Part shown: positions 9,251 through 17,094 of the stretch, piece after piece | Layout of the letters: each line of letters starts with the position of its first letter | Position numbering within the stretch: position 1 is the first letter of the stretch | Source of the DNA: a virus | Direction: 5' to 3' (one strand) | IMG/VR virus record: IMGVR_UViG_3300044644_002430 | Location: 1-39,530 of that record | DNA length: 39,530 bases | Made by a program: the position numbers and the translations under genes | The notes under the pieces: model-generated | What the model was told of the DNA's origin: nothing | The model's input: only the letters and a program-made list of their open reading frames with translations | The model's database searches: none

Positions 9251-9859
9251 CTATTTTTTAATAAATCCCCAGCAGTCTTCTTTTCCACTTGCAAACATTT
9301 GGTAATTATGTTGAGTTACAAATTCATTTACGGCATTTATTACGCCTTTCCATCCTGTATTATAATCATGTCCAGCTAAAATTCCTCCTGGTTTTACTTT
9401 TGGATACCAAGCTAAAATGTCTGCTTTTACGTTTTCGTAATCATGAGAAGCATCAATAAACACGAAATCTAAACTGTTGTTTTGATATGTATTAACTGCA
9501 TCTAAAGACGATAAACGTATGGGCTTTATAATATGTTTGACTGAATTTGTATTTGTTAAAAATAAATTATAAAGCCCATCAATTTTTGTTGTAGCGGAAT
9601 GAAAACAATTAGAATTAGCAGAAATGTGTTCTGTTGAACCTAACCAGGTATCTACGCAATCGAATTTAATATTCTTATTGGAATTGGCAATTTCTACAGC
9701 CATAAAAGACGAACTTTTACCTAGCCACGAACCAATTTCTACGAAATGAGAATTGGTTGGAAATTTATTAATAGCTGTTTTGTACATTTCTGGAAAGTTA
9801 AACCAGCCCTCAATATTATTGTAAAAATGTTCCATTAACAAGTGTTCTCGTTTAATCAT
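9251..9859 (-). CDS. Class I SAM-dependent methyltransferase
   Basis: 202 residues. HFVEIGSWLGKSSS (about 38-51) is motif I of the Rossmann-fold SAM site, FDCVDTW is motif II with the acidic ribose ligand, and LDFVFIDASHDYENVKADI is motif IV/V of the Methyltransf_24-like (cephalosporin hydroxylase/macrocin O-methyltransferase) group. PGGILAGHDY follows. Members commonly methylate sugars or small molecules, fitting the neighbouring glycosyltransferases; the substrate is not known. The start chosen is ATG 9857-9859. The ATG lies at the end of the gene 46 relic, so the 5' region of this gene was shaped by that recombination event. Confidence 0.82.
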   Translation of the reverse strand: MIKREHLLMEHFYNNIEGWFNFPEMYKTAINKFPTNSHFVEIGSWLGKSSSFMAVEIANSNKNIKFDCVDTWLGSTEHISANSNCFHSATTKIDGLYNLFLTNTNSVKHIIKPIRLSSLDAVNTYQNNSLDFVFIDASHDYENVKADILAWYPKVKPGGILAGHDYNTGWKGVINAVNEFVTQHNYQMFASGKEDCWGFIKK

Positions 9860-9863
9860 AAAC

Positions 9864-9938
9864 TTTTAATATCTTCATTGTTTTTAAATAGCTGGCACTT
9901 TGTAGGATTGAGCTTTCTGACAATTTTATATGTGTCAA
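9864..9938 (-). pseudogene. Relic of a second gene 46 (25 codons)
   Basis: In the gap between the two methyltransferase genes, the minus strand encodes DTYKIVRKLNPTKC and LFKNNEDIK in one frame. This aligns with residues 96-120 of the intact gp46 in this window (DSYKIVRKLNPTKC, LFKNGEDIT), with 20 of 25 residues identical. At the DNA level roughly three quarters of the bases match and many changes are synonymous, so it is a diverged homologue and not a recent copy. The frame is not attached to a start codon and ends at a stop at 9856-9858. It reads as scar DNA from recombination or deletion at an ancestral or foreign gene 46. Confidence 0.85.
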
Positions 9939-10516
9939 CCATTTAAATCAGAAGCAAATTTTTCTGAGGAAATTATATTCATCAACTCTTGCTTATTTTT
10001 TTCGTAGTAATAATAAGTTTTTGCAAGATCTATAGGAGCAGAGTCATATAATGTTTGAAATGGGGGTTGTTTTTGGATTACTCCACAACCACAGTCAGTA
10101 TCAACAACGCAAACACTTAATTCTGGATTATTGTACCTCAAATCAATAATTGAACGAAACACTGTTCCGTTCCAACACACTTTAATAAATTCTTCACAGT
10201 GGGGAAGACAATCATGAACTACAATTGTTCCGTTTTCATTTAATACTTTCAAAGCATTATGGATGTCCTTCGTGCTCTGTTCTTCAATGTGTAGCCCATC
10301 AACAAAAACAATGTCGAATTTTTTTGTATTTTTTGCAAAGAAATCATCTGATGTCATCTCATGCGTGAGTTGGTCGTAACACTTTTGAGGATCGACACAC
10401 TCTTTGTTATCGATAATAATCTCCTTGAAGCAATCTCCAAACTGTGTACCTATTTCTAGGTAGCTTTTATAGTTGTGTTTTTTGATTAAAGAATTAATGA
10501 TGTCGAAACGTTTCAT
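9935..10516 (-). CDS. Class I SAM-dependent methyltransferase-like protein
   Basis: 193 residues. YLEIGTQFGDCFKEI (about 19-33) is the SAM-binding motif I, KFDIVFVDGLHIEEQSTKDI is the D/H-rich motif IV, and NGTIVVHDCLPH is motif V/VI. The order VFVDGLH-(x)n-HDC is that of phage and capsule-cluster methyltransferases of the Methyltransf_24 type, related to the 9251-9859 product. The central DCGCG is unusual and could hold a metal. It overlaps the next upstream gene by 4 nt (ATGA), so it belongs to the translationally coupled cassette running from 15531 to here. Substrate unknown, probably a sugar. Confidence 0.78.
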   Translation of the reverse strand: MKRFDIINSLIKKHNYKSYLEIGTQFGDCFKEIIIDNKECVDPQKCYDQLTHEMTSDDFFAKNTKKFDIVFVDGLHIEEQSTKDIHNALKVLNENGTIVVHDCLPHCEEFIKVCWNGTVFRSIIDLRYNNPELSVCVVDTDCGCGVIQKQPPFQTLYDSAPIDLAKTYYYYEKNKQELMNIISSEKFASDLNG

Positions 10517-11367
10517 GGTGTTTTAATTTTGTTGATAAAATATTTAGCTAAAGCTTCTGTTGTGTTGTTAGTTAAAAAATGACTTTCAAACTTATCTATA
10601 AACTTATTGTAAAGGTCATCATTTTTCAAGTGCTGCGAATTAGAGTTTATTTCATTGCACAAAGATTTAGGAAAATGTGTCATTGTATTAACAGGACATT
10701 TTTCGACATCTAAAAAATAAGGAATGCATCCATTGGCTAAAATTTCGTAATGTCTCATACAATCCCATCCTGCTTTTTTAAGTGTGACTCCAAAACGCGC
10801 TTGATTGTAATCTGCATAATAATCTTTTTCGTTATTGTAAATATACGTATTTCTGTTTAACGGTGTAATAAATGAAAAAACTTTTGTTTTATTTTTGTTA
10901 AAGTTAACTTTTGGAGTCGGAAAAGCAAACGATATCGGAAACAATCGATTATGCTCAAAAGTAAGTTCTCTTTTAAAATAAAGAATACCTAGATCAAAAT
11001 TTTTATGAATGTTGGTTTCGTCCTCTCCGTCTACAGCAATTACTTGATTTTTAGGATAATATTGTAGTATCTTTTGAAGATAGTCATCACATCTCCAAAT
11101 AGAACCGTAAACAATAAAATCAAAATATCTGTTTTTTATCTTTGATGTTATATCAGTTCTATCTACTTCTAAATCAGGCAAAACTCTTGTAACAGTCATT
11201 CCTTTACCGTATAGCGTTTTTGCTATAGCTTCATCACAAGTGACATAGTTGTGTTCTTGTTTGTTATAGTCCACAACATCAGCCCCAAACATCTCTTTGA
11301 GCCCAATAAGCAAGCAATCGTTTTGGTAGTCTACATGATCTCCTTTTGTGAGGTATAATATTTTCAT
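10513..11367 (-). CDS. Glycosyltransferase-like protein of glycan cassette
   Basis: 284 residues. It starts MKILYLTKGDHVDYQND, a first Rossmann strand. The segment ARFGVTLKKAGWDCMRHYEILANGCIPYF (about 190-218) resembles the C-terminal nucleotide-sugar-binding part of exostosin or CgeB-like GT-B proteins, where RxxEIxAxGCIPxF is conserved. No N-terminal donor motif is certain. Tight 4-nt overlaps with both neighbours place it in one operon with methyltransferases and glycosyltransferases. Probable role: adds a sugar during synthesis of a phage-made glycan. Confidence in the fold is moderate and the donor and acceptor are unknown. Confidence 0.6.
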   Translation of the reverse strand: MKILYLTKGDHVDYQNDCLLIGLKEMFGADVVDYNKQEHNYVTCDEAIAKTLYGKGMTVTRVLPDLEVDRTDITSKIKNRYFDFIVYGSIWRCDDYLQKILQYYPKNQVIAVDGEDETNIHKNFDLGILYFKRELTFEHNRLFPISFAFPTPKVNFNKNKTKVFSFITPLNRNTYIYNNEKDYYADYNQARFGVTLKKAGWDCMRHYEILANGCIPYFLDVEKCPVNTMTHFPKSLCNEINSNSQHLKNDDLYNKFIDKFESHFLTNNTTEALAKYFINKIKTP

Positions 11368-12248
11368 AAAAGTTGTAAAAGTTTATTAATTCTGTTTAAA
11401 GTTGTGTGTTTTGACGAAACCGTATTAAATCCACGTTGTGCTATCTTTAATCTTTCTTGATGATTAGCAGAATAATATTGAACCTTTTCTACACAATCTT
11501 CAAAAGAATCAAAATATACTATATCCTCATTTTCTTTGAATATTAAATCAATTCTTGTGTTTGGATCTGGGCGGTCGGTCACAATCATTCTGTTGGCCAT
11601 CATGCCTTCAAATATTCGTCTCGAAATTTCTCTGTACTTGCTGTTTTGTATAACAACGTTTCCTTTCATTAAATGACGGGAGTGGTCTTCTCCCTGCAAG
11701 AAATCCACTCGAGCTTCAAACTTGTCGCCAAGAGTTTGTTTCAATTGTTTAAAAAATGGCTCTTCGATTGAACGAGTAGTCACGGCATCGAATAGAGGTT
11801 CTTGTGTAATTTTAAATTGATCTGGATCAGCAAAATATGGACACCATACAGCATTAATATTTTCAGCATTGTATCTTTCAACGCAGCGAATATCAGGTGA
11901 CAAAATTACATCAAACTCTCCGTGTTTAATTTTTGAAAAATTTAACGAAAAATTTTGAGGATCGTCTCCAGACTCAACAATCCATTTGGCTGAAGGTATA
12001 AACCTTTTTCTTAGATAAGATGACGTGAACAAACCAAAATCTAAATGGAACACTATATCCGGCACAAACTGACCGCTATTATAATCTGCTATTAGCTTTA
12101 ATAAAGAGGAGTCGTCAAATTTATCATGTACTAAAGTATTGTAAAAAACAACCTCATGTCCTAATTTCTTAAACCAATTAAAAAAACTAATAGGTATGTT
12201 CCAAACATCAGTGCTAGACGTTGGGCCTAAAATTGCTACCTTTTTCAT
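11364..12248 (-). CDS. Glycosyltransferase, CgeB-like GT-B
   Basis: 294 residues. The N terminus KKVAILGPTSSTDVWNIP begins the first Rossmann domain. KWIVESGDDPQNF and FDVILSPDIRCVERY match the mid-region of CgeB/Glyco_trans_1_2 proteins. YREISRRIFEGMMANRMIVTDR (about 205-226) carries the acidic residue and small-residue turn of the sugar-nucleotide site. VEKVQYYSANHQERLKIAQRG near the C terminus is the usual last helix. It overlaps both neighbours by 4 nt. The CgeB group takes part in spore-coat and surface glycan decoration; here it is part of the phage cassette. Donor and acceptor unknown. Confidence 0.78.
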   Translation of the reverse strand: MKKVAILGPTSSTDVWNIPISFFNWFKKLGHEVVFYNTLVHDKFDDSSLLKLIADYNSGQFVPDIVFHLDFGLFTSSYLRKRFIPSAKWIVESGDDPQNFSLNFSKIKHGEFDVILSPDIRCVERYNAENINAVWCPYFADPDQFKITQEPLFDAVTTRSIEEPFFKQLKQTLGDKFEARVDFLQGEDHSRHLMKGNVVIQNSKYREISRRIFEGMMANRMIVTDRPDPNTRIDLIFKENEDIVYFDSFEDCVEKVQYYSANHQERLKIAQRGFNTVSSKHTTLNRINKLLQLL

Positions 12249-13189
12249 TTGAAAAAGATTTGTTCAAATTTTTTCATTACTTGTTTTGGTGAAAATTGAT
12301 CTACGAGTTCTTTGTAGATACCTTTTGGGTGTGTTGGTTTTTTTAGCACCGCCAATATATCATAAAGATCTTGTTGATTTTCATACCAAATTCCTTGTTT
12401 GTTTAATAATGAAATGTGGTGTTTATCAAGTCCGTTTTTCCAGCTTATTACGGGCTTGTCATTGAAAAGAAATTCGCAAATTGCTAGTCCAAAACTTTCT
12501 CCGTGTTGTCTAGCGTGAATCATGTAGTCACACGTATTAATAAAATCTGCTTTGTTTTGTAGGTTATATGTTCCTTCAACATAAACAACATTTTGGTTTG
12601 AAGAAATAAAAGGTCTTGTATTCATGAAAAGAAAAGTAATATCATTTCTTTGTTTTAAAACTTCTTCGATTGCTTTGTAAACAAACGGTAAATCAAAGTC
12701 ATTAAAACCCCCATAACGTCCAATAACAATATTGTTTTCGGGAATATTAAGTTTTTCTTTATAATTCTTTTTTGGTTCCGGCAAACAAACAATGTGTGGA
12801 ACATATTGCTCTTCCATTCCCATCTGTTCTGCTAACCATTTCGAAACATAAGCATAAGAGTCCCCATGGACGTCTTTATTTTGAAAGACTGCGTGGATCG
12901 CATTCTTTGCACCAGAAATTACTTTTCCGTCGTTATCTCCAGCTTTAATGTAGTACACATATTCAATGCCTTTGTCTTTGACAAACTGTTCGCACTCCTC
13001 AAACTTTTCGTATAAAAACACCTCAAACTTGTTTTGAAATTTTTTGAGTGTTGTTAGTTCAGCGTTTGCATTTGATATAATATACGATTTATTACCCAAT
13101 ATTTCTTCGTTATAAAAAGCATAATCATATAAAGCAACTTCTGTGCCTCTAATGCCTAATTGATTAGAATGGAATCCTACAGTTTTCAT
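12245..13189 (-). CDS. Glycosyltransferase, GT4/GT-B family
   Basis: 314 residues. GFHSNQLGIRGTEVALYDYA (about 5-24) is the glycine-rich acceptor-side motif of GT4 enzymes. IVIGRYGGFNDFDLPFVYKA (about 154-173) starts the second Rossmann domain. HARQHGESFGLAICEFLFNDKPVI (about 225-248) contains the EX7E-like pattern: GESFGLAICEF. So it is probably a retaining sugar transferase that uses a nucleotide sugar. Genes on both sides overlap it by 4 nt. No Shine-Dalgarno sequence is seen at the ATG; coupling to the upstream stop probably provides initiation. Confidence 0.83.
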   Translation of the reverse strand: MKTVGFHSNQLGIRGTEVALYDYAFYNEEILGNKSYIISNANAELTTLKKFQNKFEVFLYEKFEECEQFVKDKGIEYVYYIKAGDNDGKVISGAKNAIHAVFQNKDVHGDSYAYVSKWLAEQMGMEEQYVPHIVCLPEPKKNYKEKLNIPENNIVIGRYGGFNDFDLPFVYKAIEEVLKQRNDITFLFMNTRPFISSNQNVVYVEGTYNLQNKADFINTCDYMIHARQHGESFGLAICEFLFNDKPVISWKNGLDKHHISLLNKQGIWYENQQDLYDILAVLKKPTHPKGIYKELVDQFSPKQVMKKFEQIFFK

Positions 13190-13935
13190 TTGTATTGTTT
13201 AAAGTGCTTGTATCCTCCTGATTTATATGGCTCGTTGTTCCACTTTGAGGCAAGTAAGTCGCCTTGCTCATTCATGTTTTTAGGAGTATATTTTAACCGA
13301 TCTTCTGCGTATTTGTTGGAATGACCCGATTGGTGTTTAACTCGAGCTCCTGTATGAACTCCGTGTAAAAGTCCGCAACGTTCTAATGACATTGCGTAGT
13401 CATTATCTTGATAAAAGAAGTAAAATTTTTCGTCTAAATAGCCAATTCTTTCAAATACTGAACGGCGACACGCAAATATGCATCCAAACATATGTAATGA
13501 AACTTCGTAACCGTGATACAATTTACTTTCTGAAGGAAGATACATAGAAGTGTGTCTGTGCCACTCTCTGTCAATTGGTGAAATTGAATGTATTTCTTGA
13601 TTGGTTTGAAATTCTTTTAATAGAGTTTGCAAACAATTTGGCTGAATTAACAAATCGTTATTCGGTCCGATGATATACTGAGCTGTGCACTCAGATAAAG
13701 CTATATTGTAAAACTTATTGTAATTAAATTGTTCGTTAGGCTTAATAAGTTTTACCTTTTCTTGTTTGTAATCCCGATCGAAGTTAGGATTTGTCTCAAC
13801 AATGTAAATTTTATTCACTAAATCATCAGCCGTATCAATATACGAATCTACGCAAGACTTAGTTGTTTGAAACGTTTGTTCGTCCACAGCAAGGGACAAA
13901 ATTATTACATCAAATTTATTATTGACAATTGACAT
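13186..13935 (-). CDS. Glycosyltransferase, GT2-like (GT-A fold)
   Basis: 249 residues. The N-terminal strand FDVIILSLAVDE and the later strand KIYIVETNPN resemble a GT-A Rossmann start. YIIGPNNDLLIQPNCLQTLL (about 86-105) occupies the place of the DxD metal site of GT2 enzymes (here NND). MFGCIFACRRSVFERIGYLDEKFYFFYQDNDYAMSLERCG contains the GYLDExFFxxxxDxD acceptor motif of rhamnosyl- and galactosyltransferase-like GT2 proteins. It overlaps the next upstream gene by 17 nt and the downstream gene by 4 nt. Inverting sugar transfer is inferred from family; donor unknown. Confidence 0.82.
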   Translation of the reverse strand: MSIVNNKFDVIILSLAVDEQTFQTTKSCVDSYIDTADDLVNKIYIVETNPNFDRDYKQEKVKLIKPNEQFNYNKFYNIALSECTAQYIIGPNNDLLIQPNCLQTLLKEFQTNQEIHSISPIDREWHRHTSMYLPSESKLYHGYEVSLHMFGCIFACRRSVFERIGYLDEKFYFFYQDNDYAMSLERCGLLHGVHTGARVKHQSGHSNKYAEDRLKYTPKNMNEQGDLLASKWNNEPYKSGGYKHFKQYK

Positions 13936-14692
13936 ATAGGTAATTTTCTATTTGTTTAATGACATCATACTGATGAAGAACGTAAGGAATATCATCGTTA
14001 ATTGATATTTGTTCTGCTATGTTAACTCTCGAGTTGGCTAAATGAGCTAAATTTGCTACTTCATTATTTTTTAAAATGTTATATCTTGGTGAATCAAAGT
14101 AGACGACTTTGTTGAGGGATGCTTGATCAATGTTTTGGTAGTTCCCGATCCGTGAAATAATTTGAGTCATATCATTGCACATTTCTTTTAATAATTCAAC
14201 GCAACTTTCTCTTCTTCCAAAGATTGTTCCTCCATTTAAAATTTGATAACGCTTGAGTAAATTAAAAATATCTTGGTTGTAGCATAACTTAACCCAAGTT
14301 GTATTTGTTTCACAATTACCAATATATTCATTTTCTGCAGTTACATAAGGCTTAGAATTGACAACCAACTCAAAAGGATTTTTCTGAAAGTACAAATCAG
14401 TAAAGTCGCACAAATACACATTTGATGCTGTACAAAAGTGTTTGGTATACAAATAAAAATAAATCACCTTTAAAGTATAAGGTGAAATAGAATTTTGGAT
14501 CTTGTATTTTTCGCTCAGTTCTTTAGAATCGATTAAATTAACGTGGTTGTCTTTTAAAAATTCAGTCAATTCTTTTGTAAGACCAGAAGCAATTACTGTA
14601 ACCGTTTTAGAAAACTTTTTTGCGCTATTTACAAAAACTTTGATGCCAGGACTTAAGTTATAACCTTGTCCATATGTAACAATCTCGTTCAT
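13919..14692 (-). CDS. Glycosyltransferase-like protein (GT-A, DUF-type)
   Basis: 257 residues. The segment ASNVYLCDFTDLYFQKNPFE (about 92-111) has the D-x-x-D form and hydrophobic flank of GT-A proteins of the nucleotide-diphospho-sugar transferase group (GT8- or GT77-like). GGTIFGRRESCVELLKEMC and NIDQASLNKVVY later in the chain are usual for these, the first being the acceptor loop and the second a conserved DQ motif. It overlaps its upstream and downstream neighbours (4 and 17 nt), so it belongs to the cassette. Precise family and substrate cannot be read from the sequence. Confidence 0.68.
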   Translation of the reverse strand: MNEIVTYGQGYNLSPGIKVFVNSAKKFSKTVTVIASGLTKELTEFLKDNHVNLIDSKELSEKYKIQNSISPYTLKVIYFYLYTKHFCTASNVYLCDFTDLYFQKNPFELVVNSKPYVTAENEYIGNCETNTTWVKLCYNQDIFNLLKRYQILNGGTIFGRRESCVELLKEMCNDMTQIISRIGNYQNIDQASLNKVVYFDSPRYNILKNNEVANLAHLANSRVNIAEQISINDDIPYVLHQYDVIKQIENYLYVNCQ

Positions 14693-15531
14693 TTGGTTTT
14701 TAATTTTTTTAAAATGTTTAATACTTGTTGCTCAGTATGAGTGGGAGGTTGATTTGGATAATGTCCGTGTTTGTTTTTGTATATTTCTCTGCCTTGCATC
14801 ACTCGCTGCATCCACTTTTCTTTGTCTTTAGCTATTGATGAATTTTCAATAGCTCCAGGAGCTTCTTCAATTAATTCATGACTATTTGCTAAATCAGCAA
14901 ACCACCAAAACGGTGGATGAAATCCTGCTTTAATAATTTGATATGTGTGATCTACGTGCTCCCAGCACTTGTCGTATTCTTCCGGAAAGTAACCAACTTG
15001 CTTAATAACTTCGTCAGTAAAAAACGAGAACATTGCAACAGTGTGTTCATACAAAGCTATTTTGCAGACTTTGTAATCTACAATAAGTTTTGGGTTTGGC
15101 TTTGTTTTTTCGTCAAGCAAGTGTCTGTTGTGTAGGTCAGGGTTGGGGATTGTTTGAACTCGATTAAAAGGAGATCCAGGCCCGTAATTAAAATGTTGAA
15201 TGCCGCTTACCTTGCAAGCTTCAACGTATTGAGCAAAAACAGTTTTATCTTTTATTACAATATCATCTTCCAAAACAAAAACATATTTGCATTGTTTATT
15301 TAACAAACGATCTAGTGCTTTGTTTTTTGATTTTGCTACACCTAAATTTGTTTTGTTGTTAATCCATTCACCTTTAGAAAGGCTAACTTCATTAACAGAA
15401 TCTCCATCATTAACTACCACTAATTCGTCGATGTCAAAATGACATTTTACTAAAGAATCTAGTAAACTCCGAAGGTAATCAATCCTATTGCAGGTAATGA
15501 TCCCAACCCCAATTTTTTCTTTATTATTCAT
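14689..15531 (-). CDS. Glycosyltransferase family 2 (GT-A fold)
   Basis: 280 residues. IGVGIITCNRIDYLRSLLDS (about 6-25) and LVVVNDGDS form the UDP-sugar site. NLGVAKSKNKALDRLL is the conserved nucleotide-contact helix, and YVFVLEDDIVI (about 83-93) carries the DxD-type metal motif (EDD). KQVGYFPEEYDKCWEHVDHTYQI has the acceptor-site acidic residues. All hallmarks of an inverting GT2 enzyme are present. Substrate unknown. It is the first gene of the cassette after gp47, overlaps the gp47 3' end by 8 nt, and so is likely co-transcribed with gp47. Confidence 0.87.
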   Translation of the reverse strand: MNNKEKIGVGIITCNRIDYLRSLLDSLVKCHFDIDELVVVNDGDSVNEVSLSKGEWINNKTNLGVAKSKNKALDRLLNKQCKYVFVLEDDIVIKDKTVFAQYVEACKVSGIQHFNYGPGSPFNRVQTIPNPDLHNRHLLDEKTKPNPKLIVDYKVCKIALYEHTVAMFSFFTDEVIKQVGYFPEEYDKCWEHVDHTYQIIKAGFHPPFWWFADLANSHELIEEAPGAIENSSIAKDKEKWMQRVMQGREIYKNKHGHYPNQPPTHTEQQVLNILKKLKTK

Positions 15532-16594
15532 GAACGGTTTGATGAATCTTATACAACTCTAAACATTTATCAAGCACTTCTTTTTTTGTTGCTCTTGTGT
15601 CAACGTGCTCAATAAACTCATGAAATGCTGTCTCAATGTCAATTGATAATTTTTTAACCTCTGCAGTATCCACTTGAGCTGTGTCTAAAATGTCGAACTC
15701 TACTCTAAATTGTAACGGATTGTATTGAGTTAATTTAGAAGTAAGCAGATCTAAAGTTAGTGTGTCTAATTTAGTATCAACATACAAACTAATTATATTG
15801 TTTTTTATGACAGAAGATATGTTTTGGTATTTCTTTTGAAGAATATCTGAGATTTTTAAACGATGGTGTTTTGGAGTAATATTGTTTGCTATAAACTCCA
15901 CATTAAAATTATCAAAGTCTATAATAGAGACACCCTTTTGTTGTTCTCTGTCGCTGAAGTCCATTTCATATGGAGAGCCAAGATACAACACATATTTGTT
16001 TTCATAATCTCTTTTTTCTCTATAATGAAAATGGCCCGATATTACTGCATTAGACAATGCCAATAAATCTGTAGAATTGTCTCCTTTATCACAAATTTTA
16101 GTAGTGTTCATTTTAAAATTCATTAATTCAAAATGTCCTACAATCATATCTACTTTTGTTAGTTCCTTTAAATCAGTTTTCCATGGACAAAAAGCCACAG
16201 TTTTATCTCCAAAAGATACAATTGTAGGTTTAGAATAAACGTGCACATTAGGCCGTTCCAAGATTTCTACTGAGTTCACTTCCACTGTTGATGAAAGAAA
16301 TGCATCATGGTTTCCGGGTATAAGATGAATATTGTATTTTCCCAATATGTCAAAAAACTTTTTAGCTACATGCAAAGTGTTGACTCCTATTTCATGTCTG
16401 TCGTGGAACACGTCTCCAGCAAAAATAATGGTATCTAAACATTGTTCTTCCATTACTTTCTTTACCCAATTCGCTAAATCAAGTGAAATATTATGCCACG
16501 TTTGGGAGTTTTGATGAACTCCTAAATGCAAATCAGAAAAAAATAAAATTTTGTTTTGTTTGGGGTTATTGATCAAAAGATTTATAAGCTCCAT
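15524..16594 (-). CDS. 47: Recombination endonuclease nuclease subunit, gp47/SbcD/Mre11 type
   Basis: 356 residues from ATG 16592-16594; an in-frame GTG two codons upstream is possible. The calcineurin-like phosphoesterase motifs are in order: FSDLHLG (I), FAGDVFHDR (II), IPGNHD (III), VGHFEL and SGHFHYR (IV and V). All metal ligands are present, so it should be an active nuclease. It pairs with gp46 for end resection in recombination-dependent replication. It follows gp55 with a small overlap (T4 also has 55 before 47) but its usual partner 46 is displaced downstream by the glycan cassette. Confidence 0.93.
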   Translation of the reverse strand: MELINLLINNPKQNKILFFSDLHLGVHQNSQTWHNISLDLANWVKKVMEEQCLDTIIFAGDVFHDRHEIGVNTLHVAKKFFDILGKYNIHLIPGNHDAFLSSTVEVNSVEILERPNVHVYSKPTIVSFGDKTVAFCPWKTDLKELTKVDMIVGHFELMNFKMNTTKICDKGDNSTDLLALSNAVISGHFHYREKRDYENKYVLYLGSPYEMDFSDREQQKGVSIIDFDNFNVEFIANNITPKHHRLKISDILQKKYQNISSVIKNNIISLYVDTKLDTLTLDLLTSKLTQYNPLQFRVEFDILDTAQVDTAEVKKLSIDIETAFHEFIEHVDTRATKKEVLDKCLELYKIHQTVHE

Positions 16595-17066
16595 CGTCAC
16601 TCATTGGGTTGTGGGTGTTTTTCCTAGAAGGTATTTGTCCACTACAAATGTGGTTTTCATACACTTCTTCTTGATACCGTTTAAGAGTTTCAAAATCTTT
16701 TTTAGATTTTTTGATACAATTTTGAAAAGCGTGATAAGCAATTTTTGTAAAATACGAAAAGGGATTGTATCCTGAATTACATTTATATCGTTTTCGTCTC
16801 AAAGCTGTCATCATTTTAATAATAGCATCTCCTTGCATTTCGGTTTTAAAACTATAAGAATAGAAATTTCTAGCTAGTCCCAAGCGAACAGCGATCATTT
16901 GGATCATTTCTGCCAACTTATCGCTTATTATTTCATTACCGTAATATTCTCGAATTAGATTTTCCATTTCTTCGGGATTTATATATACATCTTTTAACTC
17001 TTCTTTAGTTCTCCTAACTCGCTTTACGCGTGCTTTGGATATAGGTTCAATGGTTTGGCTTTTCAT
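16566..17066 (-). CDS. 55: Late-transcription sigma factor gp55
   Basis: 166 residues from ATG 17064-17066; the frame extends to 17105 only from a TTG start. An ordered block runs from LAEMIQMIAVRLGLARNFYSYSFKTEMQGDAI (about 50-81) to NPFSYFTKIAYHAFQNCIKKSKKDFE. It matches the sigma region 2-like part of T4 gp55, including the aromatic NPxxYxTxxxxxAFxxxIKK segment. gp55 replaces host sigma for late genes and recognises TATAAATA without a -35 element. Motifs of that kind occur in this window (19382, 23467, 26547, 32048), so the factor and its sites appear together. The C terminus overlaps the start of gp47 by about 29 nt. T4 also uses gp33 and gp45; neither is seen here. Confidence 0.9.
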   Translation of the reverse strand: MKSQTIEPISKARVKRVRRTKEELKDVYINPEEMENLIREYYGNEIISDKLAEMIQMIAVRLGLARNFYSYSFKTEMQGDAIIKMMTALRRKRYKCNSGYNPFSYFTKIAYHAFQNCIKKSKKDFETLKRYQEEVYENHICSGQIPSRKNTHNPMSDDGAYKSFDQ

Positions 17067-17094
17067 GAATAATGAGAAGTATATACAAGCATTT

